Shown here: positions 23,252-33,353 of the stretch, piece by piece
Numbering within the stretch: position 1 is the stretch's first letter
Layout of the letters: the number at the start of each line of letters is the position of its first letter
Source: Ariolimax columbianus
Lineage: Eukaryota > Mollusca > Gastropoda > Stylommatophora > Arionidae
Direction of reading: 5' to 3'
Length of the DNA stretch: 64,000 nucleotides
Assembly: GCA_036924085.1 (NCBI GenBank)
Contig: JAVGWX010000025.1
Location: 32,478,502-32,542,501, forward strand
The notes under the pieces: model-generated
What the model saw: only the letters and a program-made list of their open reading frames with translations
Database searches by the model: none
Told to the model about the DNA's origin: nothing
Translations under genes and position numbers: made by a program

Positions 23252-23810
23252 CAGCCGATCTTCGATGCGTAGATGATGCCTAAACTGAACTGACCAGCCG
23301 ATCTTCGATGCGTAGATGATGCCTAAACTGAACTGACCAGTCAACCTTCGATGCGTAGATGATGCCTAAATTGAACTGACCAGTCGACCTTCGATGCGGA
23401 GATGACACCTAAACTGAACTGACCAGTCAACCTTCGATGCGTAGATGATGCCTAAACTGAACTGACCAGCCGATCTTCGATGCGGAGATGACACCTAAAC
23501 TGAACTGACCAGTCAACCTTCGATGCGGAGATGACACCTAAACTGAACTAACCAGTCGACCTTCGATGCGGAGATGACACCTAAGCTGAACTAACCAGTC
23601 GACCTTCGATGCGGAGATGACACCTAAACTGAACTGACCAGTCGTCCTTCGATGCGGAGATGACACCCAAACTGAACTGACCAGTCGACCTTCGATGCGG
23701 AGATGACACCTAAACTGAACTGACCAGTCAACCTTCGATGTGGAGATGACACCTAAACTGAACTGACCAGTCGACCTTCGATGCGGAGATGACACCTGAA
23801 CTGAACATAT
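23252..23810. repeat. 43-bp minisatellite made from the LINE-C 3' end, about 13 copies
   Basis: The unit starts CAGCCGATCTTCGATGCGTA and repeats at 23252, 23295 and so on every 43 bp. Two variants alternate (GCGTAGATGATGCC and GCGGAGATGACACC). The first unit is the last codons and the stop of LINE-C. Confidence 0.93.
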
Positions 23811-24937
23811 CGTGAATAGAGCAGGAAAAGCATACATCACATTCACTCAAGAATATATACTGTACATCTCAGTTTCTAATACTGTATAATTAGAAAGTGA
23901 ATAGTAATATGTTTAGTTTACGGTGCTCATGTATTATCGGAGCCAGAAATGAGAGCAAAGAATAGTAACGCTGTAACCTGACATGAGTAAGAGACGACTT
24001 AGTAAGGTAGTGGTATGTCGAGATGTTCATGGTGCAGGTTATCTCATCATGAAGAAGCAGCAACAAGCCACGACTCTTTTGTTTTTGTTGCCATCCATCA
24101 ACTGTTCATAAAAATATATTTGGGGATGCAGATGTAACAGTTCCAGCTAAAACAGGAGCGTTTATGGCAGGGGAGATTGGACTGACGCCTCTAAGAAACA
24201 AAGGTTGCATGAATGCATTGGACGAACGCAGGTCACGCCAAGGTCAATCACCGTTTCGACACTAGGTCGACAAAGAAACGAGTGGTTAGGAACACATTAG
24301 GTGAAAGACCGTCTGGTACAGAGGTGGGTGTTCGAAGCTGACCACTTTGGCATTCAGATTTGACGGAGATGGAGGTTGTTGGCAGTTTAATACTTCCAGG
24401 ACAGGCTACCATATTTAGAGTGACAGTGACTCGTGGATAGTCAACCAATAACATTTTAGATAGGGACAGTTCCAAATTGGAGTGATGGCTAAATCAGACA
24501 ACCCACATAAGACCACTGGACAGCCATGTTGTTTGAGACTATAAAATACCCTGCAAGGATAAACTCGTCAGACTGGTTACAACCTCCCAATATAGTTAAA
24601 TACATATATTGTGATTATTTAGTTTAGAAGTTCTTTGCTTTTTGTTGATATTGGGCAACGATTATTTTTGTAATAAATAATAATGCTTTGTTTTATAATC
24701 AGGATATTGTTTACTGTGTTTTGCTGTGTTGAAGTCGTGTCATGGTGTCGATATATGTTGTAACTCTTAAAATAAGTAAACTACTCAACTTAAAAGCCTA
24801 CACTGCCACATATCTTAATTTGGTCCGATGGACCAGGATATCTTTGATATGATAATTAATCAGCTAAACATTGACTCTACTACACAAACATTGCCTCAAC
24901 TAATGATCGCCGTCGCATCTCACTCTTCGGTAACTTA
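23811..24937. other. No gene recognised
   Basis: No TE motif or long ORF. GC-richer text at 24200-24480 has short frames on both strands that resemble nothing I know. AT-rich afterwards. Confidence 0.4.
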
Positions 24938-25366
24938 AATTAATGTCGGTATACTGGTTTAGCAGAGTCTGTATATGGTCAGTTTCTTTTACATTTCTTT
25001 GATCTAAAAACTACGCGTATAGAATATATTCTTGGATGCATTAATTGACCCTGCCCCCACTATTTCCCGTGACAATGGATTCCAAGCATTCATCACTCTC
25101 TGACTACAACAATATTTCTAATAGCTAATTTGAACCTTCCTTTAATTAATTTGAAGCTGTGTTCTCTTCTTCTTGTAGATGGAAGTATTTTTAATAAAAA
25201 ATACCTTATTATAGTCTAATTTATCCTGTCTGTTGATTAATTATGGAATATACCTGCATTAAGTCACTTCAAATTCTTTTCTTTTCTACACGCTGTAGGC
25301 CGGTTTTTTTAGTCTTTTCTCATAACTGTAATTCTGCAGCTCCCCCCCCCCCCCCCCCTATCAGTT
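24938..25366 (-). pseudogene. LINE-A 3' fragment, old copy with an 18-C run
   Basis: On the plus strand TATACTGGTTTAG, GATTCCAAGCATTCATCACT and CTGTAGGCCGG follow the LINE-A 3' region in reverse. Divergence is clearly higher than in other copies. Eighteen C at 25342-25359 interrupt the segment between CTGTAATTCTG and CTATCAG. Confidence 0.75.
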
Positions 25367-26100
25367 TTGTCACACTGTCCGCCTCCCCCGGGAAGTCCCT
25401 GCCCACGAGATACTCTGGCGGGCCATGGCCACGGGCAGGCTGTGGAGATTAGGGACGGGAAGAGGTCGTCCTCATCCTGGAGACGTCCTTCGGACCGTTC
25501 TCATCCTGGAGACGTCCTTGGGGTCGTTCTCATCCTGGAAACGTCCTTGGGTCGTTCTCATCCTGGAGACGTCCTTGGGGTCGTTCTCATCCTGGAGACG
25601 TCCTTGGGGTCGTTCTCATCCTGGAGACGTCCTTGGGGTCGCTCTCATCCAGGAGACGTCCTTGGGGTCGTTCTCATCCTGGAGACGTCCTTGAGGTCGT
25701 TCTCATCCTGGAGACGTCCTTTGGGTCGTTCTCATCCTGCAGACGTCCTTCGGGTCGTTCTCATTCTGAAGACGTCCTTGGGGTCGTTCTCATTCTGGAG
25801 ACGTCCTTGGGGTCGTTCTCATCCTGGAGACGTCCTTGGGGTCGTTCTCATCCTGGAGACGTCTTTGGGGTCGTTCTTATCCTAGAGACGTCCTTGGGGT
25901 CGTTCTCATTCTGGAGACGTCCTTGGGGTCGTTCTCATTTTGGAGACGTCTTTGGGGTCGTTCTCATAACACCTGGCTAAAATAGATCACCACCTCCCCA
26001 ACAGAACTGCAGGCCGCCTGGGACACAACCATCAGGCGAGGTCATAGATGAAATCATTCGACATGATGGGCCCTTGTCGCCTGAACGAGCTATCGATTGA
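25367..26100 (+). pseudogene. LINE-E 3' end, split by a minisatellite
   Basis: The flanks match 41455-41690: CCTCCCCCGGGAAGTCCC and CTCTGGCGGGCCATGG on the left, GATCACCACCTCCCCAACAG and AACTGCAGGCCGCCTGG on the right. At 41.5 kb the middle holds a single unit (TTCATCCCGGAGACATCCTT); here it is expanded into an array. Confidence 0.75.
25461..25968. repeat. 29-bp minisatellite inside a LINE-E 3' end, about 17 copies
   Basis: Unit CTCATCCTGGAGACGTCCTT plus GGGGTCGTT. 29 bp is not a multiple of 3, yet several frames stay open because the unit lacks stops. Long ORFs over it are artefacts. Confidence 0.93.
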
Positions 26101-26639
26101 TATATTAATTATATACACTCATTTATACTTATTAACACTGGATATGGTAACTTAAACACGTTCAATTGGTAACTTGACCTTTGGATATGTATCAGTTGTG
26201 TTTCTTCACTAAATTAACAAAACACAATAACACGCGTGCACGCACACACTCTTTTTTAGTCACTCCTCTTCTACCCATAGAAGCGTAGAGGTCCTAGGTA
26301 TATACTGGCAATAGTGGGCTGACAGACACAGTGATCTGGGTGCTGTCTTTGCATAATGGAAGGGCCACTATGTTTGTTTTTTTTTGTTCTTGTCACAGAC
26401 CACCATTGGGTAGGAATTTAGCTACTTTTCGAATATTTTGTACAGACAATGGCTAACAGCATGTTCTTTTCGATTTTCTTCTGCCAATAGTTCTTTTACG
26501 TGCACAGCGAGGTCTCCGAGTGTATCGTTCGTATCCGATATGATTAGGCGCTAGTCTCCCTTACCATTGCACCAAAAGACGCTTGAAACTTGTGCTTACA
26601 TTCATTCGTTTCTCGAGAGACGACCGCCTTATTTTTAAA
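26101..26639. other. No gene seen
   Basis: AT-rich sequence with a short CACGCA run near 26235. No TE motif recognised. Confidence 0.4.
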
Positions 26640-27150
26640 GTACAGGTGTCCTCACTGAGATACTAGCACTTTACCTCTCTGGTGCAGGTGGCCTCATTGA
26701 GATACTAGCACTTTACCTCTCTGGTACAGGTGGCCTCATTGACATACTAGCACTTTACCTCTCTGGTACAGGTGGCTTCACTGAGATACTAGCACTTTAC
26801 CTCTCTGGTACAGGTGGCCTCACTGAGATACTAGCACTTTACTTCTCTGGTATAGGTGGCCTCACTGAGATACTAGCACTTTACCTCTCTGGTACAGGTG
26901 GCCTCACTGAGATACTAGCACTTTACCTCTCTGGTACAGGTGGCCTCACTGAGATACTAGCACTTTACTTCTCTGGTACAGGTGTCCTCACTGAGATACT
27001 AGCACTTTACCTCTCTGGTACAGGTGGCCTCACTGAGATACTAGCACTTTACTTCTCTGGTATAGGTGGCCTCACTGAGATACTAGCACTTTACCTCTCT
27101 GGTACAGGTGGCCTCACTGAGATACTAGCGTCTAACCTCTCTTTTCCCTA
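26640..27150. repeat. 42-bp minisatellite, about 12 copies
   Basis: Unit GGTACAGGTGGCCTCACTGA then GATACTAGCACTTTACCTCT then CT. Copies differ by a few substitutions (TACAGGTGTCC, TATAGGTGG, CTTCTCT). Confidence 0.93.
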
Positions 27151-27244
27151 TTCTTACACCCCTAGGCGAACTGAAGAAAGTCGACTTTTGTTCCAGTGCG
27201 TCTTCTAAACATGATCACCTCTGTGGGGATCACCTTGACCTTGT

Positions 27245-28030
27245 TTTCTTTTCAGAAACAGAGAACTAATATTAAGACGGCAAGAACAGGATCTGGAACT
27301 GAGTATAGCTGACAAATACCTGGATGTAAAGTTGGATCGCACGCTGTCCTATGCGATATACTGTTATAGACGGAACATGCATGCGGGAAATTAAATCATC
27401 CGAAAATTGACCAACACAGCATAAGTAGCAGAGCCAGATGTTGTCCGAACATCAGCACTCGCCCTGTGTCTGTTTCTCCGTAGCTGAGTACCCATAGCCA
27501 TTTTGAAGAAAAAAATTATACACATGTCAAACTTATTGATATAGTAATAAATAACACTGGTCGGGTAGTTCAATGCTATCTACAATCTACTCCAACTGAA
27601 CATTTAGGCAGCATTACCAAGTGGGCAGACAAATAGGTGATTTGAAGGGTCGCTTCCGAAATTGAAAGAAAGATACAGATAAACGAACCAAGGCACCCTA
27701 TGTTTGGACACCAGGCGCAGTGCATAAAACTTAAATCTATACAAAGTTTATTACAGACTAGTCCCGGAAAACGCTGCATCGAAAAATGGAATTAACTGAC
27801 GCAGGTCCCCTGGATCGAGCTGCGGGAGATAACATGGAATTGGATACCACTCCCCTTACGCAATCTAGACTTCGAACTGGTGTATCATGATGCAGAAATA
27901 ACTTTAAAAGTGGGGGATACATGGATGATGAGACATGCGACTGTGGAGCAATACAAGATCCAGACCACCTGGTGATCTGTCTGAACCTTCTGGAAACATG
28001 CAGTATGGATGACATGTGAGGAGGAACGAC
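27245..28030 (+). pseudogene. Jockey/I-group LINE C-terminal region, decayed
   Basis: In shifting frames one reads ADKYLDVKLDRTLSYAIYCY (thumb YLGVxLDRTLSY), IIRKLTNTA, VVRTSALALCLF, EPRHPMFGHQ and SRLRTGVS then GYMDDETCDCGAI, with a later HLVIC. The last part is the C-x-C...H...C zinc motif at the end of such proteins. Many stops. No RNase H is visible between thumb and zinc motif. Confidence 0.7.
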
Positions 28031-29590
28031 AAGAGAATCTACGTGGCTGAACAAAGGAAACACATCTGATGTGGTAGCCAGGACACTGGAGGTAAGTAAG
28101 TATCGTTGCCCAGGTTTCTGTAAAACAGTATGTTTTCTTGTACATTGAGTGGTCGTGAGTTGTGAACATGGTCACAATGTTTTGTCTGACCAAGACGAAG
28201 AAGTAGTGAAAGATTCAAAGTATGAATAACGTTTGTTGCCAGTACATTACGAAAATATATTCGTAGACATACAAATATGGCGACTGCAACGGTTGGAATT
28301 CTGTATAGAAAACAGATATTATGTGAGTTCATTTGTTCTGAGGCGGAGATGAATTTTAGGAGATTTAATATTATTATGTTTTTGTTCGAAGTGAATGAAA
28401 GACAAGACTGTAAGTTACGAGACTGATCAATGCACTACAAGAGAATGCAAAATGCTCTCATACTATTCTCAGTTTATACTCATCATACTCACTGTGACTA
28501 GTTTAGTTAGTTTAGTACTATTAGTACTGTTAGTTTAGTAGTGGGACTGTCTGTGTTTTGACTTGTGTCACTCAGTGACAGTCACGGTGAATGTGTTACC
28601 TTACCAGTCAACTCACTAGTGTTAGTAGACCTGCTGTAGTGTTGGTGTGATAGTTTACACTGACTACAGTACACTAGTTAAATACTCATCACTACTGTAA
28701 ATGTACTTTTAACTTAGTTATTATTATTTATATATTAAGTAGAAGAAGGTGCAACTTTGTAAGTATTGTACTTGTAGTCCGTTTATAAATTCCTGTTCGT
28801 TAAAAAATGTTTCAATAAATTTGGAACTCAAAAACTAGCGTGTGCATTGTAAAGTTTAATGACAATTTATAGACCCTTGAAAATACTAACAATAGTAATA
28901 CTTAAACTTAATAATAGTGGGTCTACATGTTATAAAAAACACCAATTGCCAATTTTTGTATATGCATAGCATTACAGTATTACAGTTAATGGAGAAACAA
29001 ATATTTGTGTTTTTATACAATATATATATATATCACATGATTAAATCATAGATTATAGATCTAAATGAAGAAAAAAAAACTTGTAGTCTTCAATAAGCAG
29101 CACCTTAACTCTTTCACTCCGTAAATATTTTGCACGCTGTGCCGGAATTATTTTTTGGTTTCAACTTTAGACAGTGGAGTACACCTCTTTCATTCTAAAT
29201 TGCCGTGGATAATTTAATTGGATATGTACACGTTATATATTAAATTGACGTGTAGAGTACAGGGAAATGCATGCATCGCTTTCATAATTTGATAACAAAC
29301 TATCCATTTTAAACAACTTTTCTTCACGTCCATGATATGTTGTAGTAAACTATACGCTCTAGAGACTTCGAATCTGAAGGCAAATAACATTATAGCAGCA
29401 TAACAAATATTTGGGAAATTGAAACGCACGTAATTATTGTACAGAATGTATACCAACACACAAAAATACTTCTATGAAAAACCAAATCTTGTACTAAAAT
29501 GTTTGCTGAATGTTGAAAGTCCAATTTACTGCTAAATTTCATACTAAGAATGTATCGTTTCATTTATGATTAATTATTGGCAACCACATC
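28031..29590. other. No gene recognised; AT-rich
   Basis: Simple TTAGTTTAGTA-type text at 28500-28540 and a short TA run near 29020. A short frame beginning ATGGCGACTGCAACGG at 28278 runs into a GTGAGT that could be a donor, but nothing joins it. Confidence 0.4.
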
Positions 29591-29597
29591 TAAAACA

Positions 29598-30195
29598 ACT
29601 CCCACAGAATTATTCCTTCACAGTGGTATTCCAATAACAACTCCCACAGTATTATTCCTTCACAGAGGTATTCTAATAACTACTCCCACAGAATTATTCC
29701 TTCACAGAGGTATTCCAATAACAACTCCCACAGAATTATTCCTTCACAGAGGTATTCCAATAACAACTCCCACAGAATTATTCCTTCACAGAGGTATTCC
29801 AATAACAACTCCCACAGAATTATTCCTTCACAGAGGTATTCTAATAACAACTCCCACAGAATTATTCCTTCACAGAGGTATTCCAATAACAACTCCCACA
29901 GAATTATTCCTTCACAGAGGTATTCTAATAACTACTCCCACAGAATTATTCCTTCACAGAAGTATTCTAATAACTCCCACAGAATTATTCCTTCACAGAG
30001 GTATTCCAATAACAACTCCCACAGAATTATTCCTTCACAGAAGTATTCTAATAACTCCCACAGAATTATTCCTTCACAGAGGTATTCCAATAACAACTCC
30101 CACAGAATTATTCCTTCACAGAGGTATTCTAATAACAACTCCCACAGAATTATTCCTTCACAGAGGTATTCCAATAACAACTCCCACAGTATTGC
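29598..30195. repeat. 42/39-bp minisatellite open on both strands, about 14 copies
   Basis: Unit AATTATTCCTTCACAGAGGT then ATTCCAATAACAACTCCCAC then AG. It is mostly 42 bp, with two 39-bp units that lack one codon. All lengths are multiples of 3, so the plus strand gives TELFLHRGIPITTP repeats and the minus strand LLEYLCEGIILWEL repeats. No start context or flanking gene supports translation. Confidence 0.93.
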
Positions 30196-30534
30196 TACAG
30201 AGTGAAATAGGTAATAGATATACAGTGAGATGTTGGATATGTTGAATATTGCATGGTTTGAACAGCGTTTTTTTAAATGAAAGTTGAGAAATTCCGCGAT
30301 CTCCCATTTTTGCACTGCCTATTTTACAAATTGAATCTGGAAATTAGTTTTATATGTCACGTTAACAGAGGTGCATACTATGTACTGATACTGCAATGAC
30401 ACCGAAAATTACATTTATTACGCTTAAAATAATCGAACAAAAACTTCATTTGCAAACATCACAAAAGGGCGTGGAAGGAAATGAAAAATAGGTAGTTTCA
30501 GCGGGATGCAGTTATTAAATGTAAAATACATACA

Positions 30535-31926
30535 ATGTTGAATTCAAAAGAAGTGTTGACTTTGAGAAAATTACAAGGATACCTGAGAAGAAACAACATA
30601 ATTTATGTCTCCAAATCAGTACTGGAAAAAATTGTACACAGAGCTGACTTTACATTTGGAAAATATGCAGGAGGTAGAAATATAATATGTGAGGAACCCA
30701 CTTTGTTTCTAGAAGTTTGAATTTACAGGCGGTACGAGAAATGCATGCTGCAAACTACGACAAAAGTCTATATCGACGAGGCATGGATAATTGACCGCGA
30801 TACTAGTGATGTGCAATGGCAGTCGGTAGATGGAATGATAACAAGATATGTACCAAGTAGCAAAGGACAACATTTGATAATAGCCCATGCAGGCGGCAAG
30901 CATAGTGGTTTAGTGAAGAATATAGAACTTATTTTTCTATCAAAATCAACTGACAATAAGGACAATCATAAAGGAATGAGCGGTTAAATGATCAAAAAAT
31001 TTGGTTGAGAAAACTACTTTTGATAGATTTTAATGTCTGGTAATAGACAATGCTTCATACCATGTTGCAGTGGCTCTCTGAGACTAAGTTCCAACCTCCT
31101 CAAATACTCAAAATGAAATCAAGACGTGGCTTACCAAGGGAAACATTCATATCAGTGGAATGTCCTTGAAACAGGAACTACTGACTCTTGTCAAGAATTC
31201 ACACAAGAGGAACATTTTTCATATTGATGAAATAATACAAGAGCATTGAAATAATACAAGAGCATTGAAATAATACAAGAGCATTGAAATAATACAAGAG
31301 CATTGAAATAATACAAGAGCATTGTCATATGAGTTTCATACTTCTACCGTGCTATTCTCATTTAAAACATATTTAGCTTGTATGGGCTGAACGATCAGGG
31401 GGCCACTCAAAATACACATTAAAAAATATGTGTTTTTAAGAAACTTACAGTTGATGCCTTATCAAACATAAACGAAGACTTCTGCATTAAATGTGATGAT
31501 CACGTATTGAAAGAGGAATATTAGGCAGAAGAATGACTTAAGATTCATTTGACCTATTAGACTTATCAGTCTACCTGACTCATCTTATTAGGGTGAGCAC
31601 ATTTGTTTAACGGATACTTAAAATATGTGATATCTCAATGAGCGATGACGTTATTACAATTGGATTTATTACAGTTTATTTTCATGCTATCTGTAGAGGT
31701 CCTACCACTAGATGAACAATAAAGATACACCTATGACTCTTTACAAGCTGAACTTTTTTTGCAATCATTGTAAAATTTATTGTGTATACACATTATCTAT
31801 CAAACAGATTAGAATAGCATAGAGATTTATCATCCTGATTCTCCCTGGCATCATTATCAATCAATTATATTGCAACCCTAACATCTTTTTAATTATAGGA
31901 CCGGATGTAAAAAATGAACTTGGTAC
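30535..31926 (+). pseudogene. Tc1/IS630-like DDE transposase relic
   Basis: KVYIDEAWIIDRDTS contains the first catalytic Asp (family form YLDETWV), GQHLIIAHAGGKHSGLVKNI is the following conserved strand, VIDNASYH carries the second Asp, and LPCYSHLKHI-stop-LVWAE corresponds to LPPYHCxxNPIELxWA, where the third acid is lost to a stop. Frames are broken by several stops. A 19-bp unit (GAAATAATACAAGAGCATT) is repeated five times at 31231-31325 in the C-terminal part. The last 1,054 bp are duplicated at 38281-39334. Confidence 0.65.
30873..31926 (+). repeat. Left copy of a 1,054-bp direct duplication
   Basis: Identical in length to 38281-39334 with a constant offset of 7,408 bp, no indels and about three substitutions seen by eye (near 31609, 31634 and 31715). 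Both copies carry five units of the 19-bp repeat. Flanks differ on both outer sides, so it is bounded exactly. Confidence 0.93.
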
Positions 31927-31952
31927 TTCTTCTTCTTCTTCTGCGTACACAG

Positions 31953-33353
31953 TCAGACAGTAACCATTATTTTCTCGAAAAAAGCGGCGGTCATCCTGAG
32001 ACTCTCGCCACTACCATACAGCTTGTCTTGCAGTTCCACTGGCAATGGCCACATCTGCTCTCTCTGATCCTCGTATGTCGGGCAGTTCTGCAGCAGATGT
32101 CCAGTGGTCATTTTACCAGTACCGCACGGGCATTCGTCGGTACACCCTATCTTCAGTTTGTTGAATAGGTGGTACCTCAGTCTGTTGTGGCCAGTGCGAA
32201 GTCTGAAGACAACGACCTGCTCTCTTCGGTTCAACTGGTAATAGGCATCGTTTTTGGTGTAACCAGTATGTTCGGTTTCCCATTTGGACATGTATCTGGC
32301 TTTGATAAGCCGTTTTGACTCTTCGTACGTCATACTGGTATCTGTTTGTGGTAGCCTTGCACCTTCTTTTGCCAGTCTGTCGGCCTCCTCGTTGCCTAGG
32401 ATGTTGCAGTGTGACGGAACCCACTGTACCACCACCCTTTTTGGTGCGGACTGCTGGCACAGTTTGCAGAGTGCTGCTCTTAAGTCATTAAGCTCAGTGT
32501 TCTTCTGGCTTTTTAGCGCTGTGACTACTTCGAGAGCATCTGTCAGCAAGACTATATGGCTCTCATTTTCACTGTGTGTTGCCATTTCTTCCACTGCCGC
32601 CCTCAGTGCCTCTGCCTCTGCTCTGAAATTGCTTGTGTACTTACCAGTTGCGAATGTCAGTGTTATATTTGTGCCATTTGGTAGGTTCAGGAATGCTCCT
32701 GCCCCTCCGTTCTGTGTAGTGTTTGTTACAGAACCGTCGGTGTATGCATGGGTCCAGTCCATGCTTGGGTAGCTTTTCGTTATGAAGCTTAGGGTAGTGT
32801 CTCTCCTTTCTTTCTCACTCTGGCAGTTTTTGTTTGCAATACCTGGTATATTTTCTACCACCTCTGGAAATATATCCTGCCTCCAAGTAGGTTTTCGTAC
32901 AGTAGTGATGGGTTTTGGTGTTGTTAGTGCGTTTATGGGATCTTCGTGCATCTTTGCTTTGGCTATTTCTGCAAAGTTTCTCCGCTTCAGTTTCCCATTT
33001 CCCATATTGTTTAGTCTCTGGTACATTGGATGGTCCGTCAGTCTTCGGAGTTTCTCTGACTGCAGCTGGGCTCTGCAGTCTCTTCTATCGGTCATGGATT
33101 GCAGTTTTGTAATCTTTTCAAGTTCTACAATTGGCGTTGACTTCATGCCACCTGTTATAATTCTCATGGCTTGGTTTTGAAGTTTGTTAACTTTATCGAA
33201 GTTCGCCTTCGCTGCTGTTGTCCATGCCGCAATGCCATACTCGAGAACTGGTCTCACTCTTCCAGTGTACAGTTTCTTTAGTATGCTTTCGTCTGCTCCC
33301 CAGCTTGTGCCAGCAAGTTTCCTCATGATCGCCATTCTTTCTCTGGCTTTCAT
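31953..33353 (-). CDS. LINE-B ORF, RT thumb, RNase H and C-terminal zinc knuckle (466 codons)
   Basis: The frame starts at an ATG that overlaps the stop of the upstream frame (AATGA). It begins with the end of the RT thumb (IMRKLAGTSWGADESILK, VRPVLEYGIAAWTT). RNase H follows at about residues 200-335 with the expected acids: HAYTDGSVT (Asp), FRAEAEALRAAV (Glu), VLLTDALEVV (Asp), and WVPSHCNILGNEEADRLAKE (His/Asp). Then come VVFRLRTGHNRLRYHLF and the zinc motif CTDECPCG...H...C. The reading frame is open throughout. The split from the upstream frame falls within a conserved domain, so a one-base indel is more likely than a natural gene boundary. Confidence 0.9.
   Translation of the reverse strand: MKARERMAIMRKLAGTSWGADESILKKLYTGRVRPVLEYGIAAWTTAAKANFDKVNKLQNQAMRIITGGMKSTPIVELEKITKLQSMTDRRDCRAQLQSEKLRRLTDHPMYQRLNNMGNGKLKRRNFAEIAKAKMHEDPINALTTPKPITTVRKPTWRQDIFPEVVENIPGIANKNCQSEKERRDTTLSFITKSYPSMDWTHAYTDGSVTNTTQNGGAGAFLNLPNGTNITLTFATGKYTSNFRAEAEALRAAVEEMATHSENESHIVLLTDALEVVTALKSQKNTELNDLRAALCKLCQQSAPKRVVVQWVPSHCNILGNEEADRLAKEGARLPQTDTSMTYEESKRLIKARYMSKWETEHTGYTKNDAYYQLNRREQVVVFRLRTGHNRLRYHLFNKLKIGCTDECPCGTGKMTTGHLLQNCPTYEDQREQMWPLPVELQDKLYGSGESLRMTAAFFEKIMVTV

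Noticed and set aside
25367..25980. ORFs of 89-172 codons across the 29-bp array
   Set aside because: Repeat read-through; flanks are a LINE 3' end.
28278..28323. ATGGCGACTGCAACGG frame ending at a GTGAGT donor-like site, as a first exon
   Set aside because: No downstream exon of matching phase was found and composition gives no help.
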